A stretch of 64,000 nucleotides of DNA from Pomacea canaliculata (Eukaryota; Mollusca; Gastropoda; Architaenioglossa; Ampullariidae), in assembly GCF_003073045.1 (NCBI RefSeq), contig NC_037600.1, positions 11,210,758-11,274,757 on the forward strand, read 5' to 3'. Positions within the stretch are counted from its first letter, which is position 1. Each line of letters opens with the position of its first letter. The position numbers and the translations under genes were made by a program. The notes beneath the pieces were generated by a model that searched no databases, was not told where the DNA came from, and worked only from the letters and a program-made list of their open reading frames with translations. Of this stretch, positions 23,912 to 35,902 are shown piece by piece.

Positions 23912-25723
23912 AATATCAGAAGAACAAAAGAGGCTGAGACAGCCAAACTCACGATGGCATCAACCTGACGTTGATATTACCAATAAGAAGCTCGAGTGAA
24001 TTTGCTTAGCAAGTATGTTAAAAAAACTCGTTATAAATAAAATCTAATGATATTAAAATTTCTATATCGAGTATACTTGTTGTATTTTCTTCTTACGCTT
24101 GTATTCTTTAAGTACAGGACATACGGACAGCATGTACAGACATATGGCCTAACCTTAAAAATGTTTTATAAAAGTTGAAATTTTTGAATTACTCTTTCTG
24201 GATTTTTCATCAACTGCTATACAGAAGCGGATAAGTTAATACATACTTATATGACAACCAAAACTCAGATGTACAAATAACGATACACAGACAATGACAT
24301 GATCTGTCTAATGTGTCTTTTCCGCTTGTATTTTCAATTACGTATAAGCTATTGTCTCACATAGAGAGATAAACAATGAACATTTTTTAATTTTCTTATA
24401 ATTTACACAATTAAACTTTTTTTAATTCTTTGCTTTCCTTTAATGGTAAACAGAAATTTAAATATATATATATAAAGGAACTAAAAGGTAATCGATACAT
24501 AAGTTTTACTCTTTGATACATTTTTGTACAGAGTGGTTGTGACAATTATTTATGAACACAATAACTCTGACTTCATATTTTAAATATGTGAATAAGATTT
24601 GTGTAGTGTTCCACGCTACTCCAAAACATTAATTTATTAACTTTATGTGCTGTAGTGGTGACATCTTGTGAATGGACAGAAGGGACGGTGCTGTATGATA
24701 AACACATCTTTTTGATTTCTTAATTATACTCTTTGTTGTTAACCATTCAAAAAAATGTGTGTAACACGTTCAAAAGAAAAGAAAACAATATTACCGACAC
24801 ACCACTTACTTTTGGCTGAAAACAACTCAGACAGAAGATTTTTACTTCTGAATTTAAAGCTGTTTCTGTTTGTAGATTTATAACCATGTACATTAGCCTG
24901 TCTATGCATTTGCATGAAGCTATAATTAAGTATTCAGATAACAATAAGAATTAAAATTACTAAGGTGACTTGTAAGCTGAATGATCGTCCAGCTCACGGT
25001 TTCCTACCTACAACCACAAGTTCACGTGACTGCCTGTTCCTTTCACTACACGTTTAAAGTCGTAAACTGAATTGCTGCGTGCACAGAAAGACTTCACAAA
25101 TAATCTTGCAGCAAATATGTATGTTTGTGTATATGTAAGAATATATGTATGGCTGCTTGTTTTTGTGTGTGTGTGTGTTAGTGTGTCGGTGTGTGACAGT
25201 GAAGCATACAAGAGAAGCGGGGTGTGAGACCCGCGTTCAAATAAGCAAAATCTTACAAAGACCTAACTTATGTAAAACAATGAGGATGTAGTGACAACAA
25301 TACTCACACAGTGTCGTCTGTCTTCTGCTGGAGGGAGACCTCAGTCAGTGGGACTGTGTGGCTCCCTGCTTCACAGTCAGGGAGCTTTATAAACCCACAG
25401 CTTCGTAGTTCCTTCAAATAACATGGTCCCCCACGTTTTACTAGAAACTTTACCATGTAGCCAGGAAATAAAAATAGAAGGTACTAGAATTTTTATTTCA
25501 CGGCTACAAAGTAACTTACCTACAATTATTCTCATTATGTGCAACAAAATTACAGGTCACGATAGATAATGCTTTTGAATAAACTTCGACATGAATAAAT
25601 GTCGGTAACTGAACTTGAAGAAAGTTATTTGTAATATATTATTGTTAAGTTTAAGCTGTCTAGAGCCACTTCCTCACACGGCACAAAAAAGAAAAAAATT
25701 GATTGTATAGTAATTTATTTTAC
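23912..25723. other. Spacer between copies C and D
   Basis: 24000-24480 aligns to 15915-16400. 25310-25560 (CTGCTGGAGGGAGACC, then TTCACAGTCAGGGAGC) aligns to 44390-44600 and partly to 17700-17840. Around 25160-25200 there is a GT-rich run. No gene seen. Confidence 0.5.
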
Positions 25724-25916
25724 GGGAATTTCCAAATTAGTTTGTTTTTATTATATAACTGTCACGTGACGTGCACAGACACGACCTGTCGTCGTGGCGA
25801 GAAAACACTCTGAGTGAAAAAGTTCTCGCTCTTTAGCCTCAAGTACTCAGGTAAACTGTCAAGTGAGGCAGAAAGAAAACTCTCCACACCTAGCAATTGC
25901 TTATCTAAAGGAGCAG
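25724..25916 (+). promoter_or_regulatory. Copy D promoter module: NF-kB-type site, CLEAR-type box and leader exon
   Basis: GGGAATTTCC at 25724-25733, GTCACGTGAC at 25761-25770, core ACGACCTGTCGTCGTGGCGA at 25781-25800, and leader-exon donor GGAGCAG|GTGAGT after 25916. Order and spacing are as in copy C. Confidence 0.6.
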
Positions 25917-26616
25917 GTGAGTACACTAACTACTTACACTACTTAATGTCGACACATTGAGTAAGTTCCTGGTGTGTGTGTGACCTACCCGCCATGTATT
26001 GTGAGTAGAGGGTGAGTCAAGTAGGTCAGCCGTTGTGTAGTGACATTTATTGCTTCGTGTGTTCAGTTATGTTCACAGCTTGGTTTAGAAGCTTGTGACT
26101 TTTACAGAATAATAATACAAGTTTTAGAGTTCAGGTGCAGGATCATAAGTTCTTCACGTTATTTTCTATTTCAGTTTGTAACTGGTCTTGTATCTAAACC
26201 TCGCTGTTACCGCTAATAATTCTGTTCTAATTAACTCATCAAATATATATAAAAAAGAATTCCTGTAATCAGCTAAAATTCTGCTATTGCATTTAATGTC
26301 AAGAGACAGTCGTTTTATTTCTTCTTCTATTTCATGCTTCATTTCTTCTTCTTTTCTTTTCGTTCTGTATACAAAACATTTACCCTGCAAGGTGCATGAC
26401 TAAGAGAAAAACAATCAGCAATACGAAAAAATTGGAGCAACACTCACCAATGTCTACTAAACTCACATTGTTTCATTGTTCCTTTCCTCAATTTTAAACC
26501 TCATTAATGTTCATCTACGAAATTTGTATTTTAAATGTAGAGCTTATCCCGTCGAGTTAGAAAAGAAAAAAATAGTTACTTTTCTGTTTTGTAGCATCAG
26601 TAACATAGACTCAAAG

Positions 26617-26830
26617 ATGGCTCAGCCATACGAAAGACAACCTCCACTGACCAACAATAAATCATTGCTCTTAAGATTTAACACTCTTGTTATCTCCTGT
26701 GTCGACAATGTGTCATTTCTCGGACGGTTTCATAATGTAAAGCTGCTCTCCGCCGTGTAGGTGTTCTTTCACAAAGCAGTTAGATCAAGGTTCGTCCTAC
26801 ACTCTTGACAACCTGCCGATAAAATTTCTT
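26617..26830 (+). pseudogene. Decayed RING exon upstream of copy D
   Basis: Follows an acceptor-like ATCAG and starts MAQPYERQ. Its frame stays open for about 48 codons but has lost nearly all zinc ligands. It then aligns out of frame to the rest of the RING exon down to GACAACCTGCCG. Homologous to 18938-19135 and 45636-45835. If ever included in the mRNA it would act as an upstream ORF. Confidence 0.65.
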
Positions 26831-27051
26831 TTTAATAAAATCTTTATCTTTCTTCGATTGCACTCCTCTTTTTCTTGTTTCTGTTCCACTCCAGAGTACC
26901 TCTCCAAAAACACAGCAATAGAATATATGTACCTAAATGTCTTAAAAAAGGTCTAAATGTCTGAAAAGTTTATCCTACAGAGGTAACCACTATCCTAACA
27001 CTATAAAATGTGCATTATGTTTGAATGTTTTGTATCTTCAGACTATTCAAG

Positions 27052-30000
27052 ATGGCTGAGCCACACGAAAGAGAGTGTGCCGTGTGCACGAATGACTTCA
27101 CCAAACCAAAGATTCTACCCTGTGGTCATCTATTGTGTCGACAATGTGTCATTTCCTGGATGGATTCCAAACCTGATGCCGGGTGTCCGCTGTGTAGATG
27201 TCCTATAGTAGAGCAGTCAGATGGAAGTTCGTCCGCCACTGTTGACGCCCTGCCGACAGACTTTGTGATGGAAGCGCTGGTGGAGAGCGCTCGTGTGCTG
27301 AGTAAAGATCACCTTTGTTGTGTGTGTGAGGACGTCAGGGCGGACTTCATCTGTATGCAGTGTCAGGACATGTTGTGTACAGCGTGTGCCAATGTTCATA
27401 AAAAGCAATCTGCGACCCGCAGTCACGATGTGGAGAGTATCAGCACTGTGACACCTGAACGTCTGGCTGCCAGCCGCCCTGCACTGTGTGCTGACCACGG
27501 CGACAAACACGCGGAGTTCTTCTGCCGCGAGCACCGCCTCGCTGTCTGCTCAGCCTGTAAGGCTAACAAACACAAAGTATGCCTGGAAACAAACTATCTT
27601 AACGATGAAATAAAGTCAGTTCAAAACTCACTTACCGACCTAACAAAAAATCTGGTAGAAGCGGAGCAGAAGCTAGAGCAGGCTATAGGTCAGGTGACGT
27701 CACATCTACAGGAAGTGGATGTCAGCGAACAAGAAGACATGGAGCAGGTCGACAAGGTGTGTAACCGTCTTCACAAGTTGGTGGAAGATTTTTGTAACAA
27801 GTTGAAGGACAAGTGTCGCAAGCAACATCTCAAAATCAGGAAGTCGCTATGTGACGTCAAGACTGGCCTTAGCAACCGTCTAGGGAAGGTGACGTCACAC
27901 AAACACATTGTGACGCGAGCGGTGGCCGTGTCACCACGTCCTGCACTGATACACATGACACAGGCTCTGACAGACAGGGTCAACAGCCTTGACCTGAGCA
28001 CTGACCTGCAAGGAGACGTGTGGGAGAAGCCCTTGTCAAGTGTAGAGTGCTGTCAAGAAGTTGTGAGACGGATACAAGAAGAGCTCCTGATGTTGAAGCA
28101 GATGACAGAGTCAGAGGTAAAATATTATCCTTTTTAATCCTTTATAAATTTTTAGGGGGTTTTGTAACATTTAAACAATATTTTTCTTTGCTAGTCATTT
28201 TCCATTTCTTAAGAAACCTTTTTTCCCTCCCTTGTATCAGCAACTAGTGACAAAACGAAAATGGAGTTATATGTAGTGTGTGTATATGTGTGATTCAAAA
28301 CAGACAGAGAGAAATCACGTTTGCCAGATATCTGTGTTATCTGTGCCCGATGAATTCTTACCACAGTCTGTTGTAGTTTCGTTAAATTTATTTCAGAATA
28401 CATGTTTTATTTAGTCATCACACTGTAAATCTCGTCAAACGAATGTAAAGGTTAATGTGTGATATGTTTTTATTTAATGTATGGGAAGTGGACAGACACA
28501 AGACTTCCTAAAAGTATGATTGTAGATTCTCACCAGAGAAAATAAATTATCAAATACAACTCATAACACTAATACCAGAATCAGGGCTTCTGCTAAGGCT
28601 AAATTCTTTCGTGGTCCCAGGACCCCTTCTGCAGATTTTTAAGGGGTCCTGTTCTCGCCCAAATTTGAAGGGACCCCCATTGACGATAATTGAAGGGGTC
28701 CTCTGAACTTTTTAATGCGTACTGTACGCACTTTTTTGCGTAAGCAGAAGCCCTGCAGAACATTTTTAGCTAATAAACACAGTATGCTATAGATCTGTTA
28801 ATAATTTTCATGGACAAGAGAATATTATTTACATTTGGACGCACAGCCACCAGTCTTTGTGTTCCACGGAAACTGCGGAAAAAACATTTGTCTGACGAAC
28901 GGTAACAGGACCGCGGAGAAGATAAAGCTGAATATCTCCGGTAACGGGGTGGTCGTGTCACGTGACCCTATGTTAGCGAACGTCTTGTATGAAGTAAGAT
29001 ATTTGACTAAAACTATGATGATGAAAACAATTATCATTATAATGATGATTAGTACTGTTATTAATAAATCGGGCTTCAAAATAAAAATTACTTTTATTTA
29101 CTTTCCTTTGTTTTACAGGGTACAGACGCAAACAAAAAATCATTTTGAATTATTTTGTTTCCATTTTCTAAAGATCCTTAATGCAAATTGATGACAGCTT
29201 ACTGAGGACGGATTAAGTAGTCTCAATACATTCTTTCTCTTTTCACGCTTGTGACTTTACTGAGAGATTGACATCCTTTAGTGCAAATAGTCATCCTAGT
29301 GAACTGTAACAGTTTGACATGTCATGACACTGGGATGTTGACGCAGGTCAGAGTGGACTCAGTAACAGGTGGGAACAACGAGCTATTATTGGGTGTGACA
29401 AGAATTTCTCCTGCAGGCCTTACTGTCACAAAGTGGTCTGAAGACCTGAAAGACTCCGTTATCATCGCGCCCGATTGGGTCTTCCACCATCGACAACGTG
29501 TAAGTCTTCATGTCTGAGTGAGGATGACTTGTGGTTTGCTCTTCGTGTAAGAGATGAAGCTAAGTGACATTCACTTATTATCACTTTTATATTACACAAA
29601 GCACGATTGAAGGCTTAGCTTAAGTTTTCTTTTAATTTCTATTAAGCAGGTAAAACATCGGCAAAAAAATGTATTCCCAAATTTAAATTAAAATCTTTTC
29701 CTACTGTAAATAAAAACTTACAGATATCTAAATATGTAGAATGAGGCCAATAAGAGAGACCTTAGACGGATGAGTATATGTTGACTTAGGTGAGAGTAGG
29801 ATAAGTTATTTAGGGGTTTGATATTTTATGGACAGTAAACTTTATTAAATTGTGGAAAAACAATGGAAGTGTGTTCTAAGACTTGATTTTGTAAAAAATG
29901 TTTCCCCGAAGCCGAGCGAATACCCGTTTGGAGAAATTGAACTAAAGCTTTTACTGACCTGACATAAATCAGACCCTAGTGCTTAAACAAAATCTTTTTT

Positions 30001-31637
30001 TGTACATCAAGTAAATGAAATCACCCTGCTCATACCTAACATTCAGAAATACCAAGCATTTTCTCTCGTACTCAGTTACAAAAAAATAATTGTCGAAAAG
30101 TGCGTGTTTGAGTTAAAGACGGAGGTCAAGGTGGGGGGCTCACTCCACGCCCAATATTTTATTAATAAGATAAAAGTATCAGGTATTTATATGTAGGTGC
30201 CGATACCGTTCGCAAAAGAACTCGAGAGACTTAAAGTCGGGAGTCGAGTCGGGGTACTGGTGACCTCATCCAACGACCTTCACCTCTACATCAACGGACG
30301 GGACCAGGGCGTTGTAGCAAAAAATGTTAGACAACCCTGGTTTGCTGTCTTTAATATTGGCAGTTCAGTTAGTAAGGTAAGAGATAAGGTTATCACAAAC
30401 ACCACAGTTAGTCATACAGGCAGACACTGACACTGACAGAAGAAAACAAACATAGATCAGTGGGTGTCTCAGTGCCCAGTGGAATTTATTTTTACTTGAT
30501 TAGCTTCATTTGTTGTTGTAATAGTTATTTTCTTTTAAATTCTTTTTTCTTTTTTCTAAGCATGATCGTTAATGTATTTATGTTTACATCCAAACACTGT
30601 ATCCTAAAGTTTAATTTTAATAAAGAACGTCATGCAGGGTTGAAAAAACAAAAAATAAATACATAAACACATGAATCACTCTATATCTATTTATATATTC
30701 CACACTATCGCACAGTTTTCTTAATTAACTAGGACCTCTTGGGTCGCAGTCTCTAAAGATTTTTTTTCAAAACCAAGAAATTCCAATGTCCGATGATGGA
30801 AATGGTTCCAGTAATTGGCTTTCACAAACTATAAACTACTTTCACTCAAGATGTCCGCCACGCGGCCTTTCGAAAAGCAAAGGTAGCATCTGTGGGTCAC
30901 TAGGTTGTTAGACTAATCACAACACAGGAAGAAAATTATCCGTCAGTGGATCCTCTCCTTAGTCTGGAAGTAGCGACGGTTATCCCCGCCTCCGAGTAAA
31001 ATCTCAATATTCTTTGAAACAAATGAGCCTCGGTTGGCAGCTCCAGTAGTTCCACCTGTTACAACTATGAGGGAGGTAGAACCTTTGTAATATTTGTAAT
31101 ATTTGTAATATGTTAGTGCGGTTCTTCTGTCAACTTTGGGACTTGTCCGGGCATGTCGTTCCTTTATTTTCCCCCATTGGCTGAGCAACAAACTACATTC
31201 TTCCCGACTCTTTCCTTCACAAACTTCACACACTCTTTCTGCCACACAGGCCTATTAGGGAATGCCTCAAATGAGTTTACAGTGAATACTAGTCTCCATA
31301 CTAAACAATGGTTAGTTACCCGCAGTCTCAACAACACACTACACAATCGTAACCAGTCGAGTTCCTAACACAAACACACTTTATATCACACAGAGGAGTT
31401 TGGGATTGCCTGGGGAGACTATAACGGTCTCTTGAGAGGTGATGACATGAAGGTGTCTAGAAAACTGCAGTTAATGAGCAATAAAGAGAAAGAGAAGACA
31501 CTTGTCTTACCTATTGCATGGAGTTGGGGTACAAACTTTTTTTATTTATTAAAGTTTACATTTGTACAATGTTTGTACCTGCTGCTCTGTTGTCTGTTTT
31601 ACAGGTGACAGCCCTTCCTACATCTGGCAGAACATAA
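27052..31637 (+). CDS. Copy D: RING/B-box/coiled-coil/NHR protein, intact, 525 aa
   Basis: E1 27052-28116 (355 codons), E2 28847-28993, E3 29347-29499, E4 30197-30376, E5 31605-31637, all phase 0. The C3HC4 RING, both B-boxes and the coiled coil are complete. The usual E2 acceptor (TTTACAG before TTGGAC) is changed to TTTACAT here, so the next AG, 12 nt downstream (GCACAG), must be used; this drops four codons (LDAQ) and keeps the frame. AATAAA lies at 31667-31672. Copy E is the closest relative, sharing the acceptor change and the intron-1 MITE. Role as for B: a putative ubiquitin ligase with an NHR recognition domain, substrate unknown. Confidence 0.87.
28582..28755. mobile_element. MITE, 174 bp, in intron 1 of copy D (hAT-like ends)
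   Basis: Ends CAGGGCTTCTGCT and, inverted, CAGGGCTTCTGCTT. The flanks CAGAAT and CAGAAC are direct repeats; copy G at the same place has CCAGAACG without insertion. The same element sits at the same site in copy E (40539-40714), so it was inherited through the D/E duplication. Confidence 0.8.
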
Positions 31638-32080
31638 AGAATATCAGAGAACAAGAAGGCTGAGACAATAAAACAAGAATATTTTTGTGATCGAGGATGA
31701 CAGTAACCTGGGCGTTGACATTACCAATGAGAGTTCCAGTGAATTTGTTTTGTTAACCTGATTGGTATCCAAAACAAGACGAGTACACATTGTATCTGTG
31801 TAGGATTTTTTCCAGTTGAAAGACATTAGCAAATAAAAAAAGAGCTGGATGAGCTGCCTTCTCCCCACCCACACACACACATAAAGAAAAGAGAGAAAAC
31901 AACTTCTTAGCATGAAGAGAAGTTGGATCATATATTATTTAAGCAAATATAATATATTGTGCAAACACTACGACAGTATATACATAAGTGCTGCTGTCAA
32001 TTAGTTACTTGTTAAATACCTGGAATATACCTTTGGTTTTTTGGTTTGTTCAATAATTTTAAAAAGGCTGTTCATAAATT
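31638..32080. other. 3' UTR and 3' flank of copy D
   Basis: Aligns to 13953-14400 and 43608-44060; homology stops abruptly near 32080, where unrelated DNA begins. Confidence 0.55.
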
Positions 32081-33174
32081 TTCTCTGTTTCATCGCTCGC
32101 ATCACTGTAATTCTGCATCATTTGACAATGAAGTGGATATTGAGATTGCTGTACGTTCAGACCTGTACGAACATCGAGAATCTGAAGATTAGACTGTGTC
32201 AGTGTCACAAACCTGCTGCGATGTATTTTTTTAAATGTTTTCTTTTAAATTAGTAATTGTCTGGGTGAGGTGGTAAAGACAGCTATCACTGGGGCTGTTA
32301 GTGTCAACAGTCTGAGGCGTGCCGCGCTATACAGGGATGGCCGGCTGATCTGTGTTTAATTAAGTTTGTGTTGATAGGTTGTTTGTTGGAAGAACAATGG
32401 AAAGAGTGTAGTATTGTTTGGGATTTGTGTGGTGTGACTGGGTTTTTTCCTTTACGGGAGCGGGGAGAAGTACAGTGTCCTTTGTCAGTGCGTCCAGAGC
32501 GGACGGTTTTTCTATTGTCAACAAGTCTTGAACGACTTGTGGTGTAGTCCTGACTGGACTGAACGAATCCCGACAAGATTTGTATCTTTAAATCCTTATT
32601 AACATTGAACCTGTTGAGGTTTTCTTTTGGATTTTTTCTTTTGGATTTCTATTTTGTTTTGTGTTTTTCTCTTCTGTTTGTGCCTATTCTTCGTATCCAC
32701 CTGGGGTTCACCGACCTACACTGAGTTGGATATAACTTCAAGAAGTGAAAACTTTGTGTACTTTTCACGTGGATATATTGTGTATGTTAGAAGTGAAAAC
32801 ATTGAGCTGTTTCAAGTGAGACTTTGTGAGGAACTGTACTGTCGGCAAGAAGATTGAATATTTTTGAGACATTGGAAGCAACGTGTGTTCGAACTGTCTG
32901 TTGGAAAATTTGGACTGGTTTTGTTTCTGTATTTTAAATTATATTATTTTTAAAATTTTAATTGCTGTCTGTGTTTTAATTTATTTATGTTCCTCGTCTG
33001 AAAGGCACTGTAGAGTGCAGGCGACAGTCAGTTTTTTGAAGGCTGTTACTACAATTTTGTAATACATGTGACTTAACAATCGTAAATGGCAGCTGCGCTG
33101 GAGATTAAAAGGGCCGATATACTTACATAAACACTATGGGCAGTAGCACAATTCATTATTTCCTTTGCTCTAGA
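32081..33174. other. Inserted DNA of unknown kind between D and relic X
   Basis: Not alignable to the other spacers. It leads directly into a LINE fragment and could be that element's 5' region, or a separate insertion. It is moderately T-rich, with no open frame that I recognise and no clear ends. Confidence 0.3.
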
Positions 33175-33795
33175 GAAATGAGGCATGGCCAGTATAGTCT
33201 AGAGATAGCGGAGCGATTCGAATCGAAGCATCTGCCCCTTTCAGTTGACCTCAAATCGGGACATAGTGATATCAGAGACAGAACCAGTAACTATAGAGTA
33301 AATTATCTTGGATAACAATAAATGCCAGTCTGTCATGTCCAACATAAAAAACGAAAAAGCAGGCAAGAAATTAAGTGATGCTTTCAACATGCTAGACGTC
33401 TCTGTAGAACAGTCAATAGAACTTTTTAACTCTGGCCTTCTAAACGCGGACCAATGTATGATGCGGAAAATGTGGACAGGGTGCAGAAAGAGTAGGTGGT
33501 TTGATTTAGTGTATACAAGCCAAACGTTAAACGAGAAGGTGTCACAGGAAATTTCGACGCACGGCTAAAACTATCAACAGACAAAAATATGTAGAAACGA
33601 GTCGTAGGTATCGAAACCTAATGCAAAGCAAACAAAAGCAGTTTAAAAAGGATCTGTTGGAAAAGCTGTCCACTGACACAGAAAATTCACAAGCATTTTG
33701 GAAAGAAGCTAAAGCAATCTGCAGACAATCTAACCCTGTACTATAGACAAGAGAACATGGTATGAACACTTTAAAAATGTTTTTCAAGGTGACAT
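33175..33795 (+). mobile_element. LINE fragment: endonuclease end and linker before the reverse transcriptase
   Basis: Translation in two frames gives ESKHLPLSVDLK (the end of an endonuclease domain), then DNNKCQSV, a KSRWFDLVYTS motif and QAFWKEAKAI, with TWYEHFKNVFQ-like residues at the end. These are landmarks of the segment between the endonuclease and reverse transcriptase of CR1/Jockey-type LINEs. Both ends are truncated and frames are broken. Clade assigned from memory of motifs. Confidence 0.6.
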
Positions 33796-33885
33796 AGTAG
33801 ATTTTAGTCATCTCATGTGTCGAGAATGTGTTATTTATTTTTTGACTATAGACTTTCATGCTGAATGTCTTCTGTGTAGATGTGC
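33796..33885 (+). pseudogene. RING-exon scrap
   Basis: A 90-bp match to the middle of E1 (TCATCTCATGTGTCGAGAAT ... CTGTGTAGATGTGCTAT). It shares derived features with the RING scrap of relic X at 35480-35560 (ACTTTCATGCTGAATGTC), so the two are copies of one another. Confidence 0.6.
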
Positions 33886-34900
33886 TATCTATCTATCTAT
33901 TCCTTTTCGTGCATTAGGTTGCACATAAGCCATCAACCAGAGTCCGCCCTCGATTTCGATCGGCTGAAACCCGCTCTAGGTGACCCCATGTCCAGCCCTT
34001 TCCTTTCATCTCCCTTTCCACTGTTCTTCTCCAAGTTTCCTTTGGGCGGCCTCGTTTTCTTCGGCCGTCTGGAGTCCATCGTAGGGCGACTGTGGAGAGG
34101 TCTGCTGTCTGCTGGCTGAGCATATGTCCAATCCATCGCCAATGCCTTCGTTGAACCTGCGTGGTGATGGACTCGGTTTCAGCTCTTCGGTGGAGTTTTT
34201 CGTTGGTGATGGTGTTTGGCCAAAAGATGTTAAGTAGGCGCCTGAGGCATCTGTTTTGGAAGATGTCAAGCTTGTTACTGATGGCTTTGGTTTGACAGAC
34301 TTTCTCTCGTCTATCGTCTTCCATGTCTCTTCTCTGATCCACTGTTTTTTCTTCTTCCGTTAGAAGCCCAGTGTTTTCTGTCCTGTTTCCTGTAAGACTC
34401 GATTGAAGTCGTCTAAGGTCATCTCTTGTTGGCCTCCTAGAGCCTGGGATCTGTTCTTTACTTCCATAACAAAGGCTCGTTTGGTGGCTGGATCTTTCAG
34501 TTTGCCGGAGTCCACTCTCTGCTCACCTGCCTGTTTTTCTCGCGATCGAAGTAGCTTCAGAGAAACTGTGGCTATCACAAGTGTGTGGTCACTGGCAATG
34601 TCTGCTCCTCTGTAGGCTCTAACATCTTGAAGTGAGCTCCTCCATCTTCGGTTGATGATGACATAGTCTATCTGGTTCTTTGTGATCCCATCTGGTGATG
34701 TCCACGTTGCCTTGTGGATGTCTTTGTGTTGGAAGAGTGTGCCTCCAATCAGTAGGTTGTTTTCTTCACAAAAGTCTGCCAGTCTCTCTCCGTTGTCATT
34801 GATGGTTCCAATTCCATGCTTGCCCATGACATGCTCCCTGTAGGTATTGTCACTTCCCATCTTGGCATTGAGATCGACGATGATGAGAAACATATCGTAG
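33886..34900 (-). mobile_element. RTE/CR1-like LINE, truncated and internally deleted
   Basis: Read on the minus strand: an endonuclease part (DLNAKMGSDN, NQIDYVIINRRWRSSLQD, ASDHTLVIA) at about 34890-34360 runs into WIREETWK, then jumps straight to the C-terminal region (NRCLRRLLNIFWP, RRHWRWIGHML, RKRGRPKETWRRTVEREMK, ending VDGLCAT near 33917). The whole reverse-transcriptase domain is missing. The 3' end is a short (TAGA)n tail, seen as TATC units at 33886-33901. Non-autonomous. Confidence 0.75.
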
Positions 34901-35404
34901 GCTCGAATGGTACAGGATGCTCCACAAAAGCCAACAATGTCAAAACAGTTGAACATGTCAGTAAAATAAGCGCAGAATCCTATATATTAAAAACTTGCGC
35001 ATCAAGATTACCAATGAAATGAGGCAACAACAAACAGTGAATAACAATCCATAAGAAAGGCGAACGGCACAACAAGCATCACAGATGAGTAGGAGAAACT
35101 AAAACTCGACATACGTCCATAGATGAGACAAAACGACAGAGAGCTGGTCCCCTCCAGCCACGCACACACACAAACTATCACAACATGACAATAGTGTAGG
35201 AAATCCAAATAAAAATATCAAAGGGCCTTCTATCGTCTCTGAACTGTCTGGTTACGAGCAGCTTTTCCTTGTCTACCCTACACCCATAACTAACAATTAT
35301 CGTAATTATAAAAAAATGAGTTTGATACAATTGTTTCCAGTATGGCATTCACTTAGTACCTTAAATTACATCGCATATTTATATATATATATATTTTTAT
35401 AATC
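34901..35404. other. Unassigned DNA between LINE and relic X
   Basis: No gene recognised. A short AT repeat lies at 35380-35393. Confidence 0.3.
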
Positions 35405-35849
35405 AAAGATGGCGACAGCATGAGTTCAGCCCAACTAAAAAGTGTACCATTTGCATGAATTACTTCACATCAAAGATTTTACTCATCTCCTGTCAAGAAT
35501 GTGTTATTTGCTTGTTGACAATGGACTTTCATGCTGAATGTCTACTGTGTAGATGTGCAATAGATATGTACAATGTACTATACTTCTAACAGGATGTATG
35601 GATTTGTTTGTGAACCTGCAGCCAGCACAAGCTGCCGACCACCTGCCCACAGATTGTTTTGATGGAATCGCTGGTGCAAAACGTTGGTATACTGACTGTA
35701 CACACGTGTGTTGTTGACAAAGTCCGCAAGTGGGGCTGCGATGCCGACCAGAAGTAAGACAGAGACGGGAAAAGGATATGAACTCTACATTTCTCAGCTT
35801 GGTGAAGTCACATCCTGTGAACCGCTGGAGCAGAATGTCTTATATCAGG

Positions 35850-35902
<53 letters not shown>

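Noticed and set aside
27217-27534. Conserved minus-strand open frames over E1 (also at 53182-53499, 7909-8091, 61400-61597)
   Set aside because: They recur only because the + strand RBCC exon is nearly identical in all copies; they vary in length, have no start or splice logic and no recognisable domain.
33900-34142. Several overlapping + and - strand frames in 33.9-35.0 kb as separate genes
   Set aside because: All are explained by one minus-strand LINE remnant; the + strand frames are shadows.
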